Assembly: GCA_004213965.1 (NCBI GenBank)
Contig: SGZI01000004.1
Span: 1 to 38,689, forward strand
Reading direction: 5' to 3'
Source of the DNA: Flavobacteriales bacterium
GTDB taxonomy: Bacteria > Bacteroidota > Bacteroidia > Flavobacteriales > Flavobacteriaceae
Length of the DNA: 38,689 bases
The position numbers were made by a program, and so were the translations under genes. Shown one piece after another: positions 31,643 through 38,689 of this stretch. Numbering within the stretch: the stretch's first letter is position 1; each line of letters starts with the position of its first letter. Under the pieces are notes generated by a model, which was not told the origin of the DNA, ran no database searches, and worked only from the letters and a program-made list of their open reading frames with translations.

Positions 31643-32170
31643 TTAATTTAAATATAAGTCAATTAGTCCATTTGGAGCAGTTATATGTATTGTTTTATTT
31701 TTCCTGTTTATCATTTGAATTATATTATCATTAACAGGGATTAAAATTTCTTTTCCAGTATTTTTAACAATAAAAATGCTTTGTGATGTTTTGTCTTCCA
31801 CTTTTACAACTAGTCCAATATTTCCATGATTTGCATCCACTACATTGTAGCCTATAATCTCATGATAATAGAATTTTTTCCCTTTTAATTTAGGTAAATT
31901 ATCTAATGGTAAATAAACTTCTTTATTAATTATAAAAAGGGCTTCCTCTTCAGAATTAATATCTTCGAACTTTACTCTTAATGTAGATTTTTTTTGAGAT
32001 TTAGATTTTTCAATAAAGTAGGGGATAAGCCTTCCATTTATATTTATAAATACTGATTTTAAATTCTTATATATTTCAGGTTCATCAGTATCTAAACTAA
32101 TTATAAGCTCACCCTTAAAGCTATACCTCTTTGTAATTTTTCCTAAATAAAAACAATCTTTTAATTCCAT
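31643..32170 (-). CDS. rimM: 16S rRNA processing protein RimM
   Basis: A 175-residue 30S maturation factor. The N-terminal barrel has FYLGKITKRYSFKGELIISLDTDEPEIYKNLKSVFI, and the C-terminal PRC-barrel has YHEIIGYNVVDANHGNIGLVVKV and EILIPVNDNIIQMINRKNKTIHI. It binds S19 and the head of the 30S. It lies 61 bases downstream of rpsP, the classic order in bacteria. The usual trmD and rplS do not follow; a Rieske oxygenase gene does. Confidence 0.96.
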   Translation of the reverse strand: MELKDCFYLGKITKRYSFKGELIISLDTDEPEIYKNLKSVFININGRLIPYFIEKSKSQKKSTLRVKFEDINSEEEALFIINKEVYLPLDNLPKLKGKKFYYHEIIGYNVVDANHGNIGLVVKVEDKTSQSIFIVKNTGKEILIPVNDNIIQMINRKNKTIHITAPNGLIDLYLN

Positions 32171-32231
32171 AGCTTTTGGCTACAATAAAATGTTTGTAGG
32201 AATAAATTTATAAATTAATTTGTAGAATTAA

Positions 32232-32939
32232 TTATTCTTCTTTAGCTGTGTCTTCTTCAGCAGGTGCCTCTTCAGCAGGTGCTTCTTCAGCAGGTGCTTC
32301 TTCAGCAGGAGCTTCTTCAGCAGGTGCTTCTTCAGCAGGAGCCTCTTCAGCAGGAGCTTCTTCAGCAGGTGCCTCTTCAGCAGGTGCTTCTTCAGCAGGA
32401 GCCTCTTCAGCAGGAGCCTCTTCAGCAGGAGCCTCTTCAGCAGGAGCCTCTTCAGCAGGAGCCTCTTCAGCAGGAGCCTCTTCAGCAGGAGCCTCATTTT
32501 GAGCTTTTATTCTAGCTTCATTTACTAGTTTCTCATTTTCTAATGCCTTAGCCTTTCTCTCTTCTTCTTCTTTGTTTAGCCTTTGTTGCTTATCATCAAC
32601 TTTCTTGCTTTTTTCTTCTATCCATACATTAAAGCGCTTTTCAGCTTCTTCTTCAGTAAAAGCTCCTTTTGCAACACCACCTAACAGGTGATGTTTTAGC
32701 ATTATACCTTTATATGAAAGAATATTTCTAGCAGTTTTAGTTGGTTGTGCACCATTTTTAAGCCATTCGATGGATTTTTCCATATCTACTTCAATAGTAG
32801 CAGGATTAGTATTAGGATTGTAGAATCCTAATTTGTCTAAATATTTACCATCTCTTTTTGATCTTGAATCAGCGGCAACAATCCAGTAATATGGTTTGCC
32901 TTTTTTACCGTGTCTTTGAAGTCTTATTTTTACAGACAT
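32232..32939 (-). CDS. rpsP: 30S ribosomal protein S16 with long repetitive tail
   Basis: A 235-residue S16, against about 80-90 in E. coli. Residues 1 to ~80 are the S16 core (MSVKIRLQRHGKKGKPYYWIVAADSRSKRDGKYLDKLGFYNP, then the EWLKNGAQPTKTARNIL segment). Residues ~85-149 form a charged Lys/Glu helix (VWIEEKSKKVDDKQQRLNKEEEERKAKA). Residues 150-229 are 16 tandem copies of APAEE, and the end is DTAKEE. Bacteroidota S16 proteins commonly carry an Ala/Glu-rich extension, but this one is long and almost perfectly periodic. The tail is strongly acidic and probably extended. First gene of the operon with rimM and the oxygenase. Confidence 0.98.
   Translation of the reverse strand: MSVKIRLQRHGKKGKPYYWIVAADSRSKRDGKYLDKLGFYNPNTNPATIEVDMEKSIEWLKNGAQPTKTARNILSYKGIMLKHHLLGGVAKGAFTEEEAEKRFNVWIEEKSKKVDDKQQRLNKEEEERKAKALENEKLVNEARIKAQNEAPAEEAPAEEAPAEEAPAEEAPAEEAPAEEAPAEEAPAEEAPAEEAPAEEAPAEEAPAEEAPAEEAPAEEAPAEEAPAEEDTAKEE
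32253..32492. repeat. 15-bp coding minisatellite, 16 units (APAEE codons of rpsP)
   Basis: Sixteen in-frame 15-base units, each encoding APAEE on the minus strand. Differences between units are only GCT/GCA at the first Ala and GAG/GAA at the last Glu, all synonymous. The units nearest the S16 core (about 32390-32492) are identical to each other; the mixed ones lie toward the stop codon. The unit has no stop codon in any of the six frames, which creates several false open frames on both strands. Confidence 0.97.
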
Positions 32940-32954
32940 AATTAATTAATTTTT

Positions 32955-32969
32955 GAGGTTCTCGACCCC
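32955..32969 (-). promoter_or_regulatory. Candidate hairpin in the rpsP leader
   Basis: On the minus strand GGGGT-CGAGA-ACCTC forms a 5-bp stem (one G-U) with a 5-base loop, 16 bases before the rpsP start. It is a conspicuous GC-rich island in AT-rich surroundings and could be a binding site for autoregulation by S16. Confidence 0.4.
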
Positions 32970-32986
32970 GGTTATTAATGAGTGGG

Positions 32987-32994
32987 CAAATATA
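32987..32994 (-). promoter_or_regulatory. -7 promoter box (TATATTTG) for the rpsP operon
   Basis: Minus-strand TATATTTG at 32994-32987, 48 bases before the rpsP start. The leader of about 40 bases contains the GC-rich hairpin. Confidence 0.55.
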
Positions 32995-33066
32995 AGATAA
33001 TTTTCTAATTCTTAACTAAATGTTTTATTTTTTTGTTTTACATTTATAAGGTTAATTTTTTTCTAT

Positions 33067-33543
33067 ATGAATAAATTTCAATATCTATTAGTATGCCTTT
33101 TAATCTTTAGTAGTTGTGAAGACAATATTGAAGATAGAATACCTGCATTTCAGGCACATGTAAATGGAGTTCAGTTTTGGGAAGCAAGTTCATTCTCAAT
33201 AATAACAGATTCTAACGGAACAATAATCACTGGAAATAATCTTTCAGGAACATTGACAATGTATGTTCCCTTATTAGAAGTTGGTGCGAATAATTTAGGG
33301 AGCTCGGAGGTTTCAGTTGGAGTATTTCAAGATACTTTGTTTTATTCTACAATGTATAATGGAATAGCAAGTATTGCTCATTTAAGTGATGGCGAAATAA
33401 TTATTGAAGAATTTAATTCTGAAGAAAATACTATATCAGGCACTTTTAATTTTGATGCTTATAATGAGACGGGAGAGTATAATTTAAATATTTCTGAAGG
33501 TGTTTTTTATAGGCTTCCAATCTCTGTTGAATCAGAGAATTAA
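33067..33543 (+). CDS. Lipoprotein, DUF6252-like
   Basis: A 158-residue lipoprotein with signal MNKFQYLLVCLLIFSSC (lipobox FSSC, Cys17). The mature part is a beta-rich domain starting FQAHVNGVQFWEASSFSII and including NTISGTFNFDAYNETGEYNLNISEGVFYRL, which matches the general pattern of DUF6252-type Bacteroidota lipoproteins (A.vnG..w.A....i, then F.f.a.n..G....it.G.F). Function unknown. It is divergent from rpsP and 28 bases upstream of dnaE, so it could be on the dnaE transcript or separate. Confidence 0.8.
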   Translation: MNKFQYLLVCLLIFSSCEDNIEDRIPAFQAHVNGVQFWEASSFSIITDSNGTIITGNNLSGTLTMYVPLLEVGANNLGSSEVSVGVFQDTLFYSTMYNGIASIAHLSDGEIIIEEFNSEENTISGTFNFDAYNETGEYNLNISEGVFYRLPISVESEN

Positions 33544-33571
33544 TAAATTATTTATTTGATTTTTTTCTAGC

Positions 33572-36500
33572 ATGTATTTAATTTTTGATACAGAAACTAC
33601 TGGTTTACCAAAAAACTGGAAAGCTCCAATTACAGATACAGATAATTGGCCAAGGTGTGTCCAAATTGCTTGGCAACTCCATGATGATATGGGCCAGCTT
33701 ATTGAGGATCAAAACTATTTAATAAAACCTAATGATTTTGAAATACCATATGAATCACAAAAAATTCATGGTATTTCAACAGAATTGGCAATTAAGGAAG
33801 GCGAGGATTTACATATAGTACTAGAAAAATTTAACTCATCTCTTCAAAAGTCTTCATTTGTTATAGGTCACAATATAAGTTTTGACATAAATGTAATAGG
33901 ATGTGAATTTTATAGAACAGGTATAGATAATGTTTTAAAAAATGCAAATCTACTAGATACTTGTACAGAAGACACTGCTTTGCTTTGTGAATTGCCCGGA
34001 GGTCGTGGAGGTAAGTTCAAGCTTCCAACTCTAATTGAGCTACATGAATTTTTATTTAAAACATCTTTTAAAGAGGCACATAATGCTACTGCAGATGTTG
34101 AGGCTACAGCAAGATGTTTTTTAGAATTAATTAGAATTAAAAGATTTTCTGAAGATCAACTTGATGTAACAACTGATTATTTTGAAAGATATATAAGTAA
34201 AAATTCAAAAAAAATTGAGCAAGCAGGAATTAAGCATATAAATCTTAAGAAAAAATCTGAAAAACTAAAAAAAATATCAGATGAAGATTTGACTCCTGAT
34301 GTTAAAAAGGAAATTTCTTCAGATTTAAATGACATTCAATTTGTTCATCTTCATAATCATAGTCAATTCTCTGTATTGCAATCAACAATGAGTATTGGAG
34401 ATTTAGTCGGAGTTACGAGTGAAATGAATATGCCTGCAGTGGCATTAACAGATAATGCTAATATGATGGGGGCCTTTAGGTTTGTTAATGAAATACAAAA
34501 ACACAACAAATCTGTTAATGACCAAAAAGAAAATAGTGAAGGAGAAAAGCAAAAAATTAAACCTATAGTAGGATGTATATTTCATGTATGTGAAGACCAT
34601 CTTAATAAAAATCACAGAGATAATGGATATCAAATTTTATTCTTAGCAAAAAATAAGAATGGATATAACAATCTTGCAAAACTCTCATCTATTGCCTATA
34701 CAAAGGGGTTTTACTATGTCCCAAGAATAGATAGAACATTAGTTGAAAAATATAAGGATGACATTATTGTTCTTACAGGTAATCTAATGGGGGAAATTCC
34801 TAATAAAATATTAAATATTGGCCAGAAAAGTGCTGAAGAAGCTCTTGTTTGGTGGAAGAAAATTTTTAAAGATGACCTATATATTGAGATAATGCGACAT
34901 GGTCAGGAAGATGAAGACTTAGTTAATAAAATTCTTATAGGTTTTTCTAAGAATCATAAAGTTAAAATTGTTGCGACAAACAATAGCTATTATAAAGAAA
35001 AATCTGAAGCAGATGCTCATGATATTTTGCTTTGTATTAAAGAAGGAGAGAAACTTTCTACGCCAGTTGGAAGAGGAAGAGGATTTAGATATGGACTTCC
35101 TAATCAGGAATATTTTTACAAATCTTCTGATGAAATGAAAGAGCTTTTTTCTGATGTACCAGAGGCAATAAAAAACATAATGGAAGTGGTAGATAAGATT
35201 GAAGAATATACACTTTCTAATCAGGTTTTATTACCAAAATTTGATATTCCTATAGAATATATAGATGCTGAAGATGAAAAAGATGGAGGAAAAAGGGGAG
35301 AGAATAATTATTTAAGACATTTAACCTATTTAGGAGCTAAAAAGAGATATGGTAAAATATCTTCTGATTTAGAGGAGCGGATAGATTTTGAATTAAATAC
35401 TATAAAAAATACTGGATATCCAGGATATTTTTTAATTGTTGAAGATTTTATAAAGAAGGCACGTGAAATGAATGTTTCTGTAGGTCCTGGCAGAGGATCT
35501 GCAGCAGGTTCAGTTGTCGCATATTGTTTATGGATAACAAATATTGATCCAATAAAATATGATCTACTTTTTGAGAGATTCCTTAACCCTGACAGAATTA
35601 GTATGCCAGATATTGATATTGATTTTGATGATGAGGGAAGGAATAAGGTTATTGAGTATGTAATTGAAAAATATGGAGAAAGTCAAGTAGCCCAAATTAT
35701 TACTTATGGTACAATGGCAGCAAAATCTTCTATTAGAGATACTGCAAGAGTATTAGACTTGCCTTTAAATGATGCAGATAGACTAGCAAAATTAGTTCCA
35801 AATATGGCAAAACTCAGTACTATATTTGAGACAAATCAAAAGGAATTAAGAAATAAATTCAGGCCTGATGACCTTGAAAGAATAAATCAGTTATTAATGG
35901 TTGCTAATTCTGAAAATCTTGAATCAGAAACTATAAAACAAGCAAGAGTCTTAGAAGGATCACTTAGGAATACAGGTATTCATGCTTGTGGAGTTATTAT
36001 TACTCCTGATGATATAACCAATTTTGTTCCAATAGCAACTGCAAAAGATTCAGCACTTAATGTCACACAATTTGACAATGCCGTTGTTGAACAGGCAGGA
36101 TTACTTAAGATGGATTTTTTAGGTCTAAAGACATTAACCCTGATTAAAAACACTGTAAAGATTGTAAAAGCAAAGTATGGAATAGTTTTAGATCCAGATA
36201 ATTTCCCTCTTGATGATGAAAAAACTTTTAAATTATTTCAAAATGGTGATACAGTAGGCATATTCCAGTATGAATCACCAGGAATGCAAAAACATTTAAA
36301 AGATTTAAAACCTACTGTTTTCGATGATTTAATTGCTATGAATGCTCTTTATAGACCTGGCCCTATGGAATATATTCCAAGTTTTATTAGAAGAAAGCAT
36401 GGAGATGAAAAAATTGTATATGATTTACCAGAAATGGAGGAATACCTTAATGAAACCTATGGAATTACTGTTTATCAGGAGCAAGTAATGCTTTTATCTC

Positions 36501-37930
36501 AAAAACTAGGTGATTTTACAAAAGGTCAAGCGGATATTCTTAGAAAGGCAATGGGTAAAAAACAAAAAGATGTTCTAGATAAAATGAAACCTAAGTTTCT
36601 TGAGAATGCAAAGAAAAAAGGATTAAACACAAATAAAATTGATAAAATCTGGAAGGATTGGGAGGCCTTTGCTAGTTATGCATTTAATAAATCTCATTCT
36701 ACTTGTTATGCATGGATTGCTTACCAAACAGCATATTTGAAAGCAAATTATCCTGCTGAGTATATGGCCTCTGTATTATCCAATAATATGAAGGATATAA
36801 AATCTATTACTTTTTTTATGGGTGAATGCAAAAGAATGAAATTAGATGTACTAGGGCCAGACATAAATGAATCCTATTACAAGTTTGCTGTTAATAAGGA
36901 TAATGCCATTAGGTTTGGTATGGGAGCAATTAAAGGAGTAGGTGCATCTGCTGTGAATGCAATTGTCTCTGAAAGGAAAAAAAATGGAAACTATAAATCA
37001 ATATTTGATCTTTCAAAAAGAGTTGATTTAAGAGCAGCAAATAAAAAAGCTTTTGATGGTCTTGCTTCAGCAGGAGGTTTTGATTGTTTTAATTCCATCC
37101 ATAGAGCTCAGTATTTTAATGATATAGGAGATGGAATTACTTTCATTGAAAAAATAATTAGGCATGGAGGAAAATTTCAGGCAAATAAAAACTCAGCCCA
37201 AGTTAGCTTATTTGAAAACTCATCAGATATTCAGGTTTCTGAATTAGAAATACCTGAAACAAAAAAATGGGATACAATTGAAAAACTTAGTAAAGAAAGA
37301 GAAGTTATAGGCATATATATATCTGGACACCCTCTAGATGACTTTAGGGTAGAAATGGAAGCATTCTGCAATGGTAATGTGTCAATGTTTAAGTCACCAA
37401 AGGAATTTATAGGAAAAGAATTAACAATTGCAGGAGTAATAACTGATTTAGAACATAGGGTTAGTCGCCAGGGCAAGGGATGGGCTTCATTTACTTTAGA
37501 AGATTATGTAGACTCTTTTGAATTTAGAATTTTTGGAGAGGATTATCTTAAATATAAACATTTATTAATTCTAAATAATTTCATTCATATTAAAACGGCA
37601 GTAGTTGAAGGATGGAAAAATAAGGAAACTGGAATAGTAGGGGATCCTAGAATTCAGTATAGAAATTTTAAACTTCTTCAGGATGTAGTTAAATCATTTG
37701 CCAGAAAATTATCTATACAACTAAATCTAGATGATATTAAGGAAAATAAGGTAAAGGAAATTAAGCAACTATTAGTAAAGCATAAAGGAGATCATAATCT
37801 AAGTTTTGTTGTTTATGATGAAGAAGAAAAGATTAAAATTGCCATGAAAACTAGTAAAAATAAGATTAATATTTCACCTGAATTATTGGAATTATTAGAT
37901 AAAGAAAAAATATATTATAAATTAAATTAA
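33572..37930 (+). CDS. dnaE: DNA polymerase III alpha subunit with N-terminal DEDDh exonuclease domain
   Basis: A 1452-residue C-family replicative polymerase. Residues 1-190 are a DnaQ-type 3'-5' exonuclease with the full DEDDh set: D6/E8 (FDTETTG), D105 (HNISFDINV), H170 and D175 (HNATADVEAT). A charged linker leads to the PHP domain (about 256-480; FVHLHNHSQFSVLQ, with H259, H261, H263). The palm has GPGRGSAAGSVVAY (about 636-650) and catalytic D680 and D682 (MPDIDIDFDD). The HhH (GMGAIKGVGASAVNAI) is near 1115, and the C-terminal OB domain (about 1285-1370) follows. Standard DnaE is about 1160 residues, so the extra length is the exonuclease. trxA follows after 56 bases. Confidence 0.98.
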   Translation: MYLIFDTETTGLPKNWKAPITDTDNWPRCVQIAWQLHDDMGQLIEDQNYLIKPNDFEIPYESQKIHGISTELAIKEGEDLHIVLEKFNSSLQKSSFVIGHNISFDINVIGCEFYRTGIDNVLKNANLLDTCTEDTALLCELPGGRGGKFKLPTLIELHEFLFKTSFKEAHNATADVEATARCFLELIRIKRFSEDQLDVTTDYFERYISKNSKKIEQAGIKHINLKKKSEKLKKISDEDLTPDVKKEISSDLNDIQFVHLHNHSQFSVLQSTMSIGDLVGVTSEMNMPAVALTDNANMMGAFRFVNEIQKHNKSVNDQKENSEGEKQKIKPIVGCIFHVCEDHLNKNHRDNGYQILFLAKNKNGYNNLAKLSSIAYTKGFYYVPRIDRTLVEKYKDDIIVLTGNLMGEIPNKILNIGQKSAEEALVWWKKIFKDDLYIEIMRHGQEDEDLVNKILIGFSKNHKVKIVATNNSYYKEKSEADAHDILLCIKEGEKLSTPVGRGRGFRYGLPNQEYFYKSSDEMKELFSDVPEAIKNIMEVVDKIEEYTLSNQVLLPKFDIPIEYIDAEDEKDGGKRGENNYLRHLTYLGAKKRYGKISSDLEERIDFELNTIKNTGYPGYFLIVEDFIKKAREMNVSVGPGRGSAAGSVVAYCLWITNIDPIKYDLLFERFLNPDRISMPDIDIDFDDEGRNKVIEYVIEKYGESQVAQIITYGTMAAKSSIRDTARVLDLPLNDADRLAKLVPNMAKLSTIFETNQKELRNKFRPDDLERINQLLMVANSENLESETIKQARVLEGSLRNTGIHACGVIITPDDITNFVPIATAKDSALNVTQFDNAVVEQAGLLKMDFLGLKTLTLIKNTVKIVKAKYGIVLDPDNFPLDDEKTFKLFQNGDTVGIFQYESPGMQKHLKDLKPTVFDDLIAMNALYRPGPMEYIPSFIRRKHGDEKIVYDLPEMEEYLNETYGITVYQEQVMLLSQKLGDFTKGQADILRKAMGKKQKDVLDKMKPKFLENAKKKGLNTNKIDKIWKDWEAFASYAFNKSHSTCYAWIAYQTAYLKANYPAEYMASVLSNNMKDIKSITFFMGECKRMKLDVLGPDINESYYKFAVNKDNAIRFGMGAIKGVGASAVNAIVSERKKNGNYKSIFDLSKRVDLRAANKKAFDGLASAGGFDCFNSIHRAQYFNDIGDGITFIEKIIRHGGKFQANKNSAQVSLFENSSDIQVSELEIPETKKWDTIEKLSKEREVIGIYISGHPLDDFRVEMEAFCNGNVSMFKSPKEFIGKELTIAGVITDLEHRVSRQGKGWASFTLEDYVDSFEFRIFGEDYLKYKHLLILNNFIHIKTAVVEGWKNKETGIVGDPRIQYRNFKLLQDVVKSFARKLSIQLNLDDIKENKVKEIKQLLVKHKGDHNLSFVVYDEEEKIKIAMKTSKNKINISPELLELLDKEKIYYKLN

Positions 37931-37986
37931 TCTGCACTGTAAATTCATTAAGATTAATTAATTTAGTATGATAAAATTTTATTCAA

Positions 37987-38304
37987 ATGGCGTTAGAAAT
38001 CACAGATGCAAATTTTGAGGAAGTAGTTCTCAAAAGCGATAAACCAGTACTAGTAGATTTTTGGGCAGCTTGGTGCGGCCCATGTAGAATGGTAGGACCA
38101 GTTATAGAAGAAATTAGCAACGACTATTCTGAAAAAGCAGTTGTTGGAAAAGTAGATATAGATTCTAATCAAGAATATGCTGCTAAATATGGTGTAAGGA
38201 ATATACCTACTGTTTTAGTTTTTCATAATGGAGAAGTTGTTGCTAGACAAGTAGGGGTTGCTCCAAAAGAAACTTACACAGAAGCTATAGATAATTTATT
38301 ATAA
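37987..38304 (+). CDS. trxA: Thioredoxin
   Basis: A 105-residue cytoplasmic thioredoxin of standard length. The active site is WCGPC (C30, C33) in VDFWAAWCGPCRM, the buried Asp is D24, and the cis-Pro is in VRNIPTVLVFHNGE. It reduces protein disulphides using thioredoxin reductase. The dnaE-trxA neighbourhood is common in Flavobacteriia. No clear own promoter is visible in the 56-base gap. Confidence 0.98.
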   Translation: MALEITDANFEEVVLKSDKPVLVDFWAAWCGPCRMVGPVIEEISNDYSEKAVVGKVDIDSNQEYAAKYGVRNIPTVLVFHNGEVVARQVGVAPKETYTEAIDNLL

Positions 38305-38400
38305 TATACATTACAACATCTAAGAGTTTTTAAATGGCTCGAAATGCATTTTATAAATTATTGATAATGAGTTACTTAACCATATTAATATAATATTTTG

Positions 38401-38408
38401 TATATTTG
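38401..38408 (+). promoter_or_regulatory. -7 promoter box (TATATTTG) for the last gene
   Basis: Perfect TAnnTTTG box 17 bases before the ATG at 38426. Confidence 0.5.
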
Positions 38409-38425
38409 GCAACTAATTTTTTTAG

Positions 38426-38689
38426 ATGAAAAAAATATTATCAACTGTACTGTTATTTCTATTTTCAATTATCTGTTTTTCTCAGAGTATTGATTTAGTT
38501 AGATTTGATGATTCTCAAACATATAACCCTGGCTCTGGTGTGTCATTGCACATTAATCCAACTGGGGTATTTGTTCTTGATAATCCTTCAAACTTGTCAG
38601 CAGCGTCAAATAATGCTTTTTATCTAGAATTATCTGATTCTGGAGGGGGTTTTACTAGCCCTACACTCTTGGGAACAGTAAACGATTTT
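38426..38689 (+). CDS. Secreted surface protein, N-terminal part (3' end outside window)
   Basis: An open frame from ATG 38426 to the window edge (88 codons). It starts with a clear signal peptide (MKKILSTVLLFLFSIICFSQ, cleavage after about residue 19-20). The mature part (SIDLVRFDDSQTYNPGSGVSLHINPTGVF..., then FYLELSDSGGGFTSPTLLGTV) matches the opening of large exported Bacteroidota proteins, where an L.LSD..G.F..PT..G segment precedes many repeat or PKD/Ig-like domains and a type IX secretion signal. The C-terminus is not in the window, so secretion route and function are inferred. It has its own promoter box. Confidence 0.8.
   Translation, partial: MKKILSTVLLFLFSIICFSQSIDLVRFDDSQTYNPGSGVSLHINPTGVFVLDNPSNLSAASNNAFYLELSDSGGGFTSPTLLGTVNDF

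Noticed and set aside
32213..32233. Inverted repeat AATTAATT...AATTAATT at the end of rpsP as a terminator.
   Set aside because: The stem contains only A and T, has no T run in the minus-strand direction that I could trust, and rimM follows as an operon partner; such pairs arise by chance in this composition.
32253..32492. A possible CRISPR-like array because of regular short repeats.
   Set aside because: The units are directly adjacent with no spacers, in frame within rpsP, and vary only synonymously.
32228..32515. Several long open frames on both strands across the rpsP tail (LLK-, SSAGA- and LQQ-type repeat proteins).
   Set aside because: They exist only because the 15-base unit has no stop in any frame; the S16 frame alone has a family core, a start context and an operon position.

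Overview
The window looks like a chromosomal segment of a low-GC (strongly AT-rich by eye), free-living member of the Bacteroidota, most likely a streamlined marine Flavobacteriia lineage. The basis is TonB-dependent outer-membrane receptors, short lipoproteins, flavobacterial-type conserved proteins (DUF3127, DUF3098, DUF4271, DUF4296, DUF3784, DUF3050, DUF6252), a DnaE with an N-terminal proofreading domain, an S16 protein with a long tail, a flavobacterial-style TrmB TTG start, no obvious Shine-Dalgarno sequences, and repeated TAnnTTTG -7 promoter boxes. About 40 protein genes fill the window. The longest gap without a gene is about 210 bases (737-946), and it holds a terminator and a TPP riboswitch. 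I saw no rRNA, tRNA, CRISPR array, insertion sequence, prophage or defence island.

Layout. 1-3501: the 3' end of one TonB-dependent receptor, a strong terminator, then a TPP riboswitch in front of a second receptor (predicted thiamine uptake), and a convergent small lipoprotein. 3544-8506: greA with a leader hairpin, a HIT hydrolase, a convergent sensor kinase, an OB-fold DUF3127 protein and two tandem PPK2 polyphosphate kinases, then on the minus strand the operon ftsX-DUF3098-uppP-truB (up to 10419). 10492-18154: leuS, a small membrane protein, a saccharopine dehydrogenase-like enzyme (minus), pckA, and DUF4271-hemD (minus). 18205-22088: a polyprenyl-phosphate mannosyltransferase-like GT2, dihydroorotase, DUF4296 lipoprotein and tyrS. 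22091-25976: a LuxE-like protein (minus), an RprY/RprX-type two-component pair, trmB and an alkyltransferase-like protein. 25988-28432: mrp-nifU-ferredoxin reductase. 28429-30474: DUF3050 and glutaryl-CoA dehydrogenase (minus). 30555-32939: rpsP-rimM-Rieske oxygenase (minus). 33067-38689: a DUF6252 lipoprotein, dnaE, trxA and the start of a secreted protein.

Most of the content is core housekeeping: translation (leuS, tyrS, rpsP, rimM, truB, trmB), replication (dnaE), transcript elongation (greA), envelope biogenesis (ftsX, uppP), haem synthesis (hemD), gluconeogenesis (pckA), Fe-S handling (mrp, nifU, FNR) and phosphate/energy metabolism (PPK2). The window is very compact: all seven convergent gene pairs either overlap or lie within 3 bases of each other. 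I did not find a convincing new multi-gene system. The points most worth a second look are the greA leader hairpin, the S16 minisatellite tail, the SSB-like tip on the DUF3127 protein, the DUF3050 candidate di-iron oxidase, the degenerate Rieske-like lipoprotein, and the near-absence of room for terminators between convergent genes.
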